Shown one piece after another: positions 11,816-23,776 of a stretch of DNA of 64,000 nt. Source of the stretch: Calonectria ilicicola (taxonomy: Eukaryota > Ascomycota > Sordariomycetes > Hypocreales > Nectriaceae). The position numbers were made by a program, and so were the translations under genes. Position 1 is the stretch's first letter, and each line of letters starts with the position of its first letter. The notes below the pieces were generated by a model. The model did no database searches. It had not been told where the DNA came from and worked only from the letters and a program-made list of their open reading frames with translations. The stretch lies in contig CP085826.1 in NCBI GenBank assembly GCA_020809705.1, positions 5,456,001 through 5,520,000 on the forward strand, read 5' to 3'.

Positions 11816-12115
11816 ATGTCATACCTACATAGCCATACAGCCAACTCCGGCGCCGAACGGGGCGAACCTTTGGCAGAAACCGACGAAAACGTCTCTTGCC
11901 TGTGGTCCGAAACCCCCGGCGTCTTTGACTTGACTTGCGATTCAATGTGTGCCAATCGTCGCACGTCGCTTCTCCTCTTTTTATCTTTTTACCCCCTTCT
12001 TCCTCGCTTCTTTTAACCTAGCTCTCTCTGGAACGGCACTTGGCCGTGGCCCCCGTCCAGTGGCCCTTGGATGAAATGTAAATCCCCGACGTCGTATCCA
12101 AAGCCGATCAATTGA
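11816..12115 (+). other. Coding-like island, possible small two-exon gene or gene relic
   Basis: An ATG at 11816 opens a 66-codon frame containing SGAERGEPLAETDENVSC and WSETPGVFDLTCDSM, with many third-position C or G. A pyrimidine-rich tract at about 11970-12016 ends in TTTTAACCTAG (12021), a good 3' splice site. Splicing from a GTGTGC donor in TCAATGTGTGCC (about 11948) would give a 74-residue protein ending at TGA 12113-12115. A different frame after the acceptor reads LERHLAVAPVQWPLDEM, meets TAA at 12079-12081, then continues openly as IPDVVSKADQLIAAIP and TTVSLREQTRL. That second frame also looks coding, so a relic with an in-frame stop is equally possible. I recognise no family with confidence. 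Confidence 0.2.
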
Positions 12116-12429
12116 TCGCCGCCATCCCCGACACGACCGTGAGCCTCCGAGAACAGACCCGTCTCCCGTTTAAACTCGGGCCCAGGAGCAGCAGCAGCTC
12201 TCAGCTCAATCATCCCAGCGGAGCGGTTCACCCCAAAACTCAAACAAATTCATCTCGGTCAGGATCCCCCGTCTACGTGGGTGCAGCGCATTGCGTGTCA
12301 TCAGGCAGTGCCCATCATCTGGCCATCAACTCATCCCCATGTGATCGTAAGCACAGGCTTATCATCATGCCTTGGGCACCGCACTTTATGTAGCACGTAC
12401 CGAAACGAAGACACGGCGCATCGTTACAC

Positions 12430-12618
12430 ATGCCCGTCGATCGAATCCTTGTCGCTGCTGCTTTCTTTGTTGGGTTCGTTCGTTTCGTCTCAGCCGCAGC
12501 CGTTTCTGCAAACGCCGTTCCATCGACGACATGCCATCTTTACTTTTTCAGCTTGCAAGTTGTTGAATACGGTGGTACATGGTCGTACATGTGCCTGCAT
12601 CCCTACACACCTACATGA
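12430..12618 (+). CDS. Candidate small secreted protein (62 aa), doubtful
   Basis: An ATG-initiated 62-codon ORF in the gene-poor region. Its N-terminus, MPVDR then ILVAAAFFVGFVRFVSA, resembles a secretory signal peptide with a plausible cleavage after VSA (about residue 22). The remaining 40 residues hold two cysteines and no recognisable domain. There is no homology support available here, no introns, and the reading could be chance in pyrimidine-rich DNA. Confidence 0.15.
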   Translation: MPVDRILVAAAFFVGFVRFVSAAAVSANAVPSTTCHLYFFSLQVVEYGGTWSYMCLHPYTPT

Positions 12619-14524
12619 GATGGTAGCAGTGCTTCTGCATCAAACCAGCCACCTTTATTTCTTTGGGGGGGCAAAAGTCGACTGCCGGCCAGGCCAAGTA
12701 GCCAGGATTACAGCCGTCCCCCCGCTGCATTCCCTGTTCATGTAGAAACATGCAATATATCATATCTCGAGGAATGAAGCTGGGGCGGGCCATGGCAAAT
12801 GCGACCTCACCCAGGTCGCTGGAGCTGTGGCCGGCTCTCAACCTCATACTCACCGCGATTCCGGACCTTCCCTCGAGGCATGCCGTAGGATGAGGTTGAC
12901 AATGCTGTTACGTAGGAGCCGCACATGCTCAAATTGCGCTCGGAGCCGCCCTGGCTATTAACATCATTGGCGTGGCGTCTCCCGTCTCCTCCCTCGGCGG
13001 CAGACATTTGAATTAGAAGCAAGCGATGCACATTGAATTGCTTCATCAGGTGAGATCAATGCCCACGAGCCACACACCCCCAAGAGGATGTGCAATCCCT
13101 CGCGCCCTGTCCCGTGCCTGGCTCCATCCCCAATCAAACCTGTGTCCACTCTCGACCACGCTCCACGAGGCTATTCGCCCGTTGGGGTTTTGTCGGGTCC
13201 GGGCCGGGGGAGAGTCGAGTCCATGGATATCCGAAATCGTGCCCAACGTTGGCAAACCCCCCCAATCACAGCCGTTAGCACTCACGCTCTCATCTCATGT
13301 GCCGATCGTCGCATGAGACGTCAATCTTCCATGACTGGACTTCGCGAGATTCACGGACCTGACAACTCATCTAGCCCCAAGCCTAGTTCTCCAAGCCTTA
13401 CCTCTCCCCGCCCCCTGCACCACCAGCCGCTAGCCGCCACATCTGAGCATTCAGCACTTCTTCATCTCGCTCGTTGAATTGGGTCTGTGCTGCCCCTTCC
13501 ACAGGCTCAGAGTATGGCCCATGGCGTATTCGTTTCTCGACTGTCAGGTCTGCCCTCAGCGCACACGCACCAAAATATTAATTTTTTTTCTTCTTTCTTT
13601 CTAACTCATCCAATTTTTTTTTCTTGCTTCCTTTTGTTTCCAAACTGCTCCACTTGTGGTGCGGGCAGCTGAGTGCTGCCAGGAACTTCCAAGTTCTATA
13701 TCCCAGCTCCCTCACCTGACCCCTGCGTTGACACGAGCGGCACCTGTGAGATCCGGAGAGGCATCCTTGCTGCAATCCCCATAGTCCCCGTAGTCTAAGC
13801 CTTGCGCATCTGACCACCGCGTTCCGCCCACGTAGACCAAACCAACAGACTCTCGATCCCTCGGCGTCCCGGTATTGCTGACGCTGCGGGTTGAGTTGCG
13901 GCTGCACCTCGTTGTGCTCTGCGATCCGTGCCCCCCCTAAAACCGTCATGTACGAACCTGCCGACTTCTTGTTTCATCCAAATTGTGTGTCCACATCGCG
14001 ACTAATCATGCCCTACCTGGCAGACATGATCCAATCGTTTTGCATGGAGCTTGAGGTTTTTTTCCCCTCCTGAACCAGTTCCTCACGTTGCACAGCCGCC
14101 GGGCGTGGTCCAGGTAGTCCAGGTCCAGGTCCAGGCTCCCATCCCTGGCTCCGAGCATTCGCCCTCCCCTCTCCCAGACACCCGTCAAGACATTGACTGA
14201 GATCTCACCAAGGGACTGGTCACAATAGGCTGAAACCATTAGCCCTGATTTTCTCTCCGAACCATTTCAATATATGCAGGAGCTCGTTTCATCAGGGAGA
14301 CCAGAAGAATAAACGCTAGAAAACCACCGAGATTTCGTACACTTGTAGTCTAGTACACTGGTAGTAAATTGTCAAAATTACACATCGAATCGCCCGAGAC
14401 ACACAAGAAGCTGCGTTACAGACTTGAAGCTACTACAATCTATACACCTCCCTTTCCGTTTCTCCTTCATATCCATCTCCACCAACCCCAGGTCCGTCTC
14501 ACGGATTAATTAGTCTGAGTCAAA

Positions 14525-17500
14525 TCAATCCAAAACTCGGCCCGCAATTGCGGCATTGCTCTTATCCTTTGTAGTCGTTTTCTTGAGCGACCTACCCATC
14601 TGAATCTCGCTCAAGAAGCCAGCAGGGCGCCCGCCAGATGGGGGTGCTGGGGCATCACCTGGGGGTGGGGGAGGAGGAGGTGGTGGGGCACCGGCACCGG
14701 GCATGGGCGGAGGGGGTGGAGGAGGTGCTCCGGCTGACGGCATCGGAGGCGGGGGAGGAGGAGGAGCCGCAGGTGCACCGGATCCTGGCAACGGGGGAGC
14801 AGGAGGCGGCGGAGGTGGAGGTGCCGCTGGCGCACCGCTCTCGGGCATAGGAGGAGGTGGAGGAGGAGGAGCAGCCGGAGCATCAGTGCTGGGCAGAGGT
14901 GGAGGAGGAGCGATGGGAGTCTCGGTGCTCATAGGCGCCGGGCTGGCTGTTGTGGACTCCCGGCCAGCGGCTGAGAGAGGGCGGGGAGGTGCCATAGTGC
15001 CAAACAGAATAGATGCCAGCTGGGCAGCATTGCCGCCACCGGGTCTGTCATCGTCAGAATCCTCATCGTCAGAATCTCGATCAGAGCCCCAATCATCCGA
15101 ATCAGCACGTCGGCGCGAAACAGGAGCGACTGGAGGAGCCGGCGCTGTCTGTGCTGGAGCACCCATGCGATGGAAGGGGTTGGTAGACGCATCGGATGGA
15201 GCAGCGGGAGCAGGAGCAGCAGGAGCTGGCGGCGCTGGGGGAGCGGCAGCAGGAGCGGTAGGCGAACTGTCAGACTGCGACATCATGCGGAAAAAGGGGT
15301 TCTTGCTCTCTGTCTCGGCAGGAGGCGACGTGACCACGGTTGGGAGTGAGACCTCGGGCTCAGGAGCAGGTTCATGGATCACAGGGGCTGCGGGAGGGGG
15401 CGACGCCTTCTTCTCCAGCTCTTGGCTCCCGATCTGGCTACCACCGTGAGTAGGGGTTGATGCTTGAGGAGTGATCTGCTGTGGACCCTCATCATCATCT
15501 GATGATGATGAGCTGTCGTCGTCCATGGCCGCGAGCTGGCGCTGAAGCTCAAGCTCACGCTGACGAGCAGCTTCAATCTCTGCACGTCGAGCAGCCAGCT
15601 TGGCCTCCTTGTCTTTGGCCTCAGCCAGGGCCGCCTTCTTGCGCTTCTTCTCTTCCTCTTTTCGAAGCTTGCCTTGTCTCACCTGCTCCTCAAGAGCTTT
15701 GAGTCGGGCATCCGCAGCCTCGCGCTCTTTAGCAAGTTCATCTTCTTGTGCTCGAGCAGCGTTCCTTTGCATATATGTTAGTTTTTGTATACCCGGCGAA
15801 TATAAACCAGTACTTACTCCATTTCTTGGGTTTGGCGTTGCTGTTCCTCATGCTCCCGAGCAAGGCGCTCTTCCTCTGCCTGCTTGGCCGCCTCTTCCTC
15901 TGCTTTCTTTGCGAAATCGGCAGCATCGTTCTTACCCCGATGTCTGGTGGGAGGAGGGGGAGGTTTTTTGGCCTCGACCTTGGCTGTCTCAGGGGCGGGC
16001 GGTGGCACGCCCTGCTCTTCCGCCAGACGAGCTTGGCGCTCAGATTCTCTACGGGCATCCTCCTCTTCGGCCTGGCGCAGTTTGGCGGCTCTTTCAGACC
16101 GTTCACGTTCTATGCGCTGGGCAGCTGTCTCACCAGGCTTGGAGGGAGCCTTGATGCCCAGGGCCGCAAGTCGCTCCGCCATGCGCTGCTCCGCCTGCTG
16201 TTTGATGAACGCAGCACGCTCCTCCGGGGTCTTGTACGATGAATACGAGTTTCCGGCAGCGGGGGGTGTAGCTGTGCGAGAGGTTGACACAGGGCTCTCA
16301 ACTCGAGGGCTGGCAACACGCTCTGGGCGAGTCTCCTCTACAGCCGAGGGACGTGTAGTTCTCTTGTCCTGAGAACGAACTCGAGCAGCCCGGCTCTCGC
16401 GCTGAAGCTCGAAGATGAAGTCGCGGACCTCATCCTCAACACCAAGAGCATCTTCCCAGCGACGCTTCTCGTGCTCACTGGTGCTGTCTTTACTGCCTTC
16501 CTTGAGGCTATCCTCGATGCCAAGAGAGAAGTCGCGGACGCTTTCCTCCACATCTTTAACCATGCGTTCATTGCTCTCCTTTTCATTCTTGACCTTGATG
16601 GTTTCATCCTCGAGTCGCTTGGGAGCGTCGGCATCTTCAGTTCCAATATCAATCTTCTTTCCGGTCAAGGCGGCAGTACGCTGCTGCATCATAGCTTTGG
16701 CTCGGGCTTTGAGGCGATCGGACTCGGTGACAGTTCCGCCAGGCCCAGTTCCAACAATTGGCGTACCGCTGCCAGGATGAGCTTTGGCATCCTTGAGACG
16801 GAAGAGCTCGAGTCGGGCCTCCATGATAGCCCTCTCCGTCTTCCGCACCTGTGAAGCAAGCTCAGGAACCTTGTCAGTGAGCTTCTGGAGCTGGCGTTTC
16901 AGGGCTCTCCTCTCAGCATCCGAATCCCCGGAGACCAGAGCAGCATCTGGATGTGCATCAATATCCTCCTGAAGTCGGCGAATACGACGATATAGTTCTT
17001 CAGCCTCGCGGCGATCACGACGATCAAGAATATCATCCTCCTCGTGGTTCTTTTCGTCAGCGAAGTCCATGGCATCAAGTAAGACTTCCTTCTCCTTAAT
17101 CTTCTTCCTGAGCTGATCTAAGGTCAGATCGTCGCTAGAAGCAACAGACGATGGAGAATCAGGGCGGGGAGAGTTGTTCCCAACCCTTCGGCGGGCGCTT
17201 GATCTGTATCCAAACTGCTCATCGTCGTTCTTGAATACGGTAGCATCCTTTCGACCACCAGCAGCGCCACCAGGAGTGCCCCTGAAAGACCGATTCTTCA
17301 TATAACTAACGCCAGTCTTTTGAGGTAACAGAGCAGCTCCGGAATTTTTACGGAAGTCGGATTCCTCGTGCAGCATAGACTTGAGTGTACCAATTGACTG
17401 ACTAAAGTTGCGTGTTGAAGGAGGAACAAGCTCAGGAGGCAGGTTGTTAGGCAGTGGATAACCGTTGAGCTTTCTGTAGATCAAATGCATAGCTACAGCA

Positions 17501-19162
17501 AATTCATCTAGATCAAGACGTCCCTTGTTGCCATTATCAGACAAGGTCCATACTCTTTCCAAATCGGGTTTCTCAAGGCCGCTCTGGCCAAAGATTTCAA
17601 TGGCTTGGTCGCCACCAATGAAACCCTTACCAAGTCCATCCCAAGCCTTGAATAGAGCATCGTAGCGTGTCTTCTCCTCCTTTGTAATGGCCCAGGGAAT
17701 GACAGCATTGCCCTGGAGGCCCTGGGTGGTGTAATTTCCGGCTTCGCGGCCCTGCTGAGGCATCATTCGTGCCTGCAATGCATCAATGTTAGGTAGTCCG
17801 GTGGTAGGAGCATTGACAAGACCCCACTGTCCAGGTCGTCCGGTGGGTTGGGCATTTAAGGGAGCAGCCATGCCACCAGCGGCTGCGTTTGGTGAGAGTG
17901 ATTGATTATAGCCGGTTGGCATAGGTGGCATGGGGGGTTGAGGACCTGAGTAACCGGTTGGCTGTGGGTTCTGCATGCCCGGGAAGCCGGTTTGCTGGGG
18001 CTGCAAACCCTGAGGTTGGCCAAAGCCCGTCTGTTGTCCAGGAAATCCTGTCATCTGGCTTTGGAGCAATTGCGAGCTTGAAGGCTGGGGCTGAGGCTGG
18101 TGAATCGTAGGTGGAGTTGCTGTATTCGTACGAATTTCAGGAGTGCTGCCGGCACCAGCACCGCCATCATCGGCGACACTAAAGCTGATGATATCAACCA
18201 TGCTGGAAACTTCGTTCTTTACGTTGTCGGGGAGGCTTGGAGGGAGCTGTTTCCCGGTGAGCTTGAGGTTGCACAGATACATGGCGAGGGCAAATTCTGG
18301 GAAATAAAGTTGACCAGCACGAGTGGTATCGGCCAAAGTCCTGTTATATATGTTAATAGAAGTCGCAATTGGCAACCGGCGAGATTTCTTGTAAGAATCG
18401 GGAACGTGATACAACATACCAGATGTGTGACAGGGAGTCGCCATCGAGCTTTGATCGCAACAACAAATCGCGGGCCTTTTCTCCTGACATTGTCATTGAG
18501 CCATCTCCAACAGCAGACTTGAACAGAGTCTCGAATTTAGCCTGATCCTGGGCGGTAATGAAGGATAGTCTAATGTTGGGAATCTTGTTTGGTGTGGGCT
18601 TCTCTGCTCTGCGCCCTCTCGGCTTCGTCGCCGACGGGGCGGATTGGAAGGAGGCGGCCATCTCGGTAAAGCCGGTAGGTTGAGGCTTCATCGGGACCGG
18701 CGGGTTGGGTGGCTGAGGTGTTGTCTGCGGCATGGTAGAGTAGCCCGTAGGCTGAGGTTGGAAGGCAGGCTGCTGGGGAGGCTGCTGCAGTTGCTGCTGC
18801 AGTTGCTGTTGCTGCTGCTGCTGGAATTGCTGTTGGAATTGCGGCGGGATGGAGGGCATGGCAGGGGCGCCAGTCTGGAAGCTCTGCTGAGGTTGTGCCT
18901 GACTCGGGAAGCCGGTGAACTGCTGCTGCAGCGGTTGCTGAGGCTGCAGTCCTTGGCCCTGCATGGGAAAACCAGTCATCTGCGGCTGGAGAGGGCCTTG
19001 TCCATAGCCCGTGGGTTGAGGCGCAAAGGGACTGGGCTGCTGGCCGGGCTGCTGCTGTTGCTGTCCAGGAGACAGGTTGTTGAACGAGCCTCCACCATAT
19101 TGTTGTGGTGCGCCAGGACGCTGGCTATTTCCGCCTAAGAAGGCGTTGGAGTTGGAATACAT
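14525..19162 (-). CDS. PAN1: Actin cytoskeleton-regulatory complex protein Pan1
   Basis: Endocytic scaffold of the Pan1-End3-Sla1 complex at cortical actin patches; it activates Arp2/3. Exons 19162-18420, 18340-15818 and 15764-14525 join in frame to 1501 residues, with introns of 79 and 53 nt; the second ends in AAAG after a CTAAC branch-like site. Order of parts: Q/P-rich N-terminus; EH domain 1 at about 197-300; a second Q/P-rich linker; EH domain 2 at about 464-553, with an EF-hand-like [13 protein letters not shown] loop; a long coiled-coil, K/E/R-rich region; then an acidic and proline-rich tail with PPPPPP blocks and a C-terminal WH2-like actin-binding segment ([21 protein letters not shown]). 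Four LxxQxTG sites (58-64, 78-84, 340-346, 360-366) match the Ark1/Prk1 kinase consensus known to regulate yeast Pan1. It lies in tandem with the PH-LRR gene upstream. Confidence 0.93.
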
Positions 19163-19977
19163 GGCGGCGCGGATGGCTGCCTAGAAGCTGTGACAGTGTG
19201 CGTGGCTCGTGGGATCGATTGGGGGTATCGTCGTCGAAGGGGAGCGACGTTGCACGGAGGAGCGTGGAAGCTCCGCAGTGTCGGAAATGAGGGGAATGGC
19301 GAATGCGAATCGAATGAGGAAATTACAAACGTAGAGGAAATGCGACCGTAGGACGGTCAGCTTGGTAGAAGAGATGCAGACACAGACAGATGCGGGCCAA
19401 GTGTCGAGGCATCCACGAAGGCGGGTGGTTATGGGGGATGAAGATGCTGATGACGAAACACCAGCGGCAGCTTGGTATTGGGCTTTCTGCAGCCAAATGG
19501 GTCCTGGCCCTCCCCTCTGGCCTTAGGCGCCCCTTTCCCAGGAATACGTAGATAGAAATTGGGAGTGGGGAGGCAGTGTCTTGGCCCCCGAACAGGGATC
19601 CACGCTACGCTGTTCCACTTCAGCTTGGCTGTGTGGCTGGGAGACGTGGGACGCCGCAACCGCCCGCTTACTTGCATAACTGCTTGTGTTGCACCTCTGT
19701 CAGAGTAAACTCGGCGACGTCAATCAGGAAATCCACGCCACATGATTGATTATATACCTATATATTTCCCCCGAAAATCTAATTAATAAAGGGTATCAAA
19801 GATTGAGCTTGCGACCCGTAGATGCAACGCTGTGCCGCCATCCTTGTGCTTCATCCTCATCACCAAAACGCCAGATCCCATTGAACCTCAACTTGCCAAA
19901 CCAACCAAGCCAAGACCAAAAATTAGAAACGAAAAACAAAAAACCACCGTGCCATGGATCCGCCATTACCATTTCAA
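19163..19977. other. Spacer between PH-LRR gene stop and PAN1 start
   Basis: About 0.8 kb between two genes on the minus strand. The half next to PAN1 should carry its promoter and leader, and the half next to 19978 the 3' UTR of the PH-LRR gene. It contains only short ORFs without coding character. Confidence 0.6.
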
Positions 19978-22900
19978 TCATTCTAATGCACGCCGTTCAT
20001 TATTGACATGAAGCCCATTATCCTCCTCCTCAATCAATCCTGCTTCTTCACTCCAAAATCGTCGATGGGCCTGAAGCTCTAAACTAAAGTCGGCATCTTG
20101 ACCGTCGGTGAAGGTATAATCGTAATCAAGAGAAAGGGGTCTCTCGTTTCTCTCTTCTTGCTGGTTGCCCAGGCTGTATTCTCTATCATCCACAGGACTT
20201 TCCAGGTCCGGAGGCGTCGGGATCGCCGAACCGGTACTCTGGCTGTCCACCGCCGGACTTCCGGCGTCATCACTCGAAATAAGTGAGTAAGATCTCAGTG
20301 GTTTGCTGTTGTGGTCGGGCAGTAGTCGATTCATGCTCGTGGCCAATGAAATAGTGCTTGCTCTCTTATCCAACCCCCCTGAGCCATAGCGACTGGTTCC
20401 CCGTGGTGATGACTTGACGGCTTTCAAGGCAAGCCCACCAAAGTCCTTGGAAAAGAGAACATCACCATCGTGGAAACCTGCCAGCTCCACAACTTCAGGT
20501 CGCCCGTCCTCGCCTTCCTGATAGAGGAGCCTGTTTCTTTCCAGTACCTGCTGCAAAGTCTGTGTTGCATCCTCCCAGCCGTCTCTCAATTGCTGAGCAA
20601 GCGGCTGGCTGACGCTGGTTGGGATTTTTTCCGTGCGAAACATGGAAAGCATAGACTGCCGTCGTGCGGAGGTGGCGGTCTGAATGGCCTTGTCTACAGA
20701 CTTCTGGATCGTCCTAGAGAGATCCTCGTCGTCGAACGCGGAAAAGTATCGAATCGTTGTATTGTCTGACAGGCGTCTCACAAGGTGTCGAAAATTAGAA
20801 AGATTAAAGTCGTTGCTCTCACAGTCCAGGCTGTGGAGAGTCTTGTTCGATGAAATGGCCTCTGCGAGGTGGCCAATGTTGACGTTGAGCATCTGGCTTC
20901 GTACGCGGAGGTGTTCGATGCGAGTATTTGATCGAAGGCCAATCAATGATTTGGAGAAATTCTGACCGAGATGACCATCGTCCAGCTTTGCGTCAAACCC
21001 TGAAAAGTCGAGAAATCTCACGGTGTCATTGTCAGAAAAGAAGTTCGATACTGCCTCGCAAGCTTCATCGCTAAAGGAATCAATCGTTGTCGTTCCTGCC
21101 AAGCTGAGACACTCGATGGTATTATTGACGGTTAATGCGCGGAGGAGCTTGATGTAGCTCATTTCATCGGAAAACTCCACCATCTGAATGAACAAACTCC
21201 AAGGCCCAAAGCCACAAGATATTGCCTCACACAAATTGTCAATGCCCTCGTCAAGGCGATTACCATTTATGTGTACTGTCAGCTTTCTGGCTTGGCCCAT
21301 CTCCCAGAACAACTGCGCGATTTGGCGTCCATCTAGGCCACAATTATTTAGGCTGAGGACTCGAAGATCGAGGGAACTTGGTAATCTCAGATATCTGGCC
21401 AATAATTCAACAGTGGCATCATTGAGCTGGTTGTTCCATGTTAGATGGTTCAAAGTAAAAGGGAGAATGTGTACTTACGGCAATATTGGAAAGATCTAAT
21501 TCCTCCAAGGTCCAAAAGTTCAATGCAGCTTCGTCAAACAGTGCCTTCTCAGGCGGTAGACGGGTGTTTCCTGCCATTTTCAGCGTCTTTATTGCTCGGA
21601 GCTCACTGAGTGCTTGGCGGACGATCTTGAATTTGACAGTTCCCTGGTTGTCTGACGTATCCAATGTCTCTAGACTAGCGCCTTGTCCAGCGATTCCAGT
21701 CCACACTCTTGTGAGCCCATTATCTCCAAGTCCACATCTTGCAACTTCAAGTTTTCTCAAGTAAGTGTGCTCAAGAACCAAAAGATTTGACAAATCTTCT
21801 ACATCCCCATGAAAGAGCAGATTGTCGGATAGAGTTATGCTGTGACATCTACATGCGTCATACCTCAAAAGCCATAAGATCGGTCGGGAGACTTCCGAAG
21901 TCAATTTTCGAGCATATTCGGGGTCAACCTTGGCACGGCCTGGTAGACTAGTCGGAGTCCGGGATCCCAGGACGTTCGTTAAGTCAATGCTTCGAATCGA
22001 CTCGGACGAGAAGAGTAGCGCATGAATTTCTAAAACAAGAATCGGTGCCTGCATTAAAAGATCATAGTGTTCATCGGAAAGCCGTCGACCTATACTAATT
22101 AGTCCTTATCATAAGGGGGAAAAATACCACCCGAACCTACCATTGAGAGAATTGTATACAATTGCATCTCCATACTGAGAATAATCGTGCTTTCCAATAA
22201 GCGACGAAAGATCCACATCACGCAAAATCAACGCCTTGAAGTAGCTATTGTATCTTAGTGCCCGGAACACAGCAAGAAGCTGCAGTGGCGAGTAAGGTGA
22301 GCCCCTCGGTGGGAGTAAACGAAAAGCTGCCTGAGATTGCGAATCCCATTCGATAGTCCATCGAGGTACCTGGGTATGAAAAGCAGCACAGTATGCATGC
22401 AAACTTCGTTTGAGACCCCCCAGGTCATTACCTGATGTCAACTGAAGAGGAGGAGGTAGGCCTTTGACATCAAATATTCCTTGTTGCAAATGCTGTGGCC
22501 ACATGGGTTTCAACTCGCGATCGAGTTTAGTCATGGTTTCGATAATGCGACGGTAGTGAATGCTGGCAAGTTCCAATCGGGTTTCACGGCCAAAAGGAAT
22601 TCTAAATCAGTCAGCATTGGGGAAAAAAGAGTGGCGGACAGCTCTAACTTACCGAAAGCTCATAACAAACCTCTGTTCCTGAGAGGCGACAGAGGCTTTA
22701 AATCGGGTGATAGTCACGGTACCGAAGGATTGCACCTTGACCCGGAGGTCACCGGCAGGAGTCATAGAATCTGCCTTGAGAATTTCCAGGAAGTAGCACA
22801 TGCATGGCCCAAGAACAACATAAAAGGAAGAACCATCAACAGGATGATGGGCTTCTTCTGGGGAAGAGGTTTTTTGCGGCAACCCGATGATGCGCTTCGC

Positions 22901-23776
22901 AACGGGGAATGTTAAAATCCTGGTGCTTTCTTGTGATGCACTTGGCTCGTACGTTTCCACGATATGGTTGATCCGGGCTCGAAGGTTGTCAGTGACCAGG
23001 CTGTGACCGGGATACTTCCGAAGATTCAGCTTGCAAGCATGCTGGATTTCTGACAACCACTGGTCTCGATCGTTTGGTAAGGAGAAGAAGAGGTGCGTTT
23101 TGCAATATGACAGCTTGGGCAATGGAGATGCCCACCACACTTCTATCCCAAACCGCGGACTGGAACCTTCCTCGTTGAATACGGCCACAAGAGAGCGGAG
23201 TGGGATCTCTACACGAAGCTCAGCGCCACTCGGTTTGCCACTGGAGTGGTACATGACGCTGCTTCGTTTGTTCACCGGCTGGCCCAGCTGGGGGAAAACG
23301 GCCTTTGCAGCTTCCAGACTGCCAAATCTGATCAAGCATTCATCCGTCAGAACCAAGTACTCTGATCGCGCCTTGAGGAGCGAAATATCCATCTTGAGTG
23401 GCCCATGTTGAATTATCTCCATTAGAGCGTACGGTACGTCTTGTGGTGTAGTGGAAACGTTTGGTGGAGAAGCACTCATAGGTGACTGACTAGAAACTCT
23501 TCGATGAATCTTATCAATCATGGACCCTGAGCCCGAATGAGTCTTTGAAAGTCGTCGGGAGCTCGTCGAGGTTTTGGACGGGCTATGGGATATTGTCAAA
23601 GACTCCATGGAAGAGTTGCTGAGCGAGCGGAGGGCTTTTGAAAAGGAACGGGACTTCCTGGAGTCCATGCAACTATTATTGGCATTGTCATCTTCAGGGG
23701 AGTCGAGATGGATCGCAATAGGGGATGTAGTTCGGATGGTCGGGAGAGTTCGTCGCCTCCACTTGTCGGTGTGCAT
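19978..23776 (-). CDS. PH-domain and leucine-rich-repeat protein, function unknown
   Basis: Exons 23776-22653, 22601-22141, 22089-21479 and 21426-19978 join in frame to 1214 residues, with introns of 51, 51 and 52 nt. The start is the first ATG (23776) after an in-frame TAA. The N-terminal 100 residues are serine-rich. A PH-like domain follows (from about GPLKMDISLLKARSEYLVLT to the FFSLPNDRDQWLSEIQHAC helix), then a second PH-like region (SSFYVVLGPCMCYFLEIL to VTITRFKASVASQEQRFVMSFR). The central half holds leucine-rich repeats (for example LEELDLSNIA, LRVLSLNNCGLDG, LECLSLAGTTTID, LHSLDCESNDFNLS). The C-terminal 200 residues are low in complexity and acidic. PH plus LRR recalls CARMIL/LRRC16 proteins, which act on actin capping protein, but I see no clear capping-protein-interaction motif. 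It is conserved in filamentous fungi as far as I recall; the exact role is unknown to me. Confidence 0.8.

Larger units (their letters stand above)
7613..14524. other. 6.9-kb gene-poor region upstream of the forkhead gene
   Basis: This lies between the forkhead start (7612, minus) and the PAN1 stop (14525, minus). About 7613-8530 is rich in G and A on the plus strand (so C and T on the transcribed strand), with GGATG/GGATGG runs at 8215-8285; this looks like the forkhead promoter and leader. It also holds a poly-A run, several microsatellites and short tandem duplications. The longest ATG-initiated ORF (11240 to 10755, minus, 161 codons) has no recognisable domain. A coding-like island at 11816-12393 and a possible small secreted ORF at 12430-12618 are listed separately. 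About 14240-14524 is likely the PAN1 3' UTR. I found no complete, convincing gene. Confidence 0.55.

Noticed and set aside
14703..15449. 248-codon glycine-rich plus-strand ORF
   Set aside because: Antisense shadow of the proline-rich Pan1 tail.
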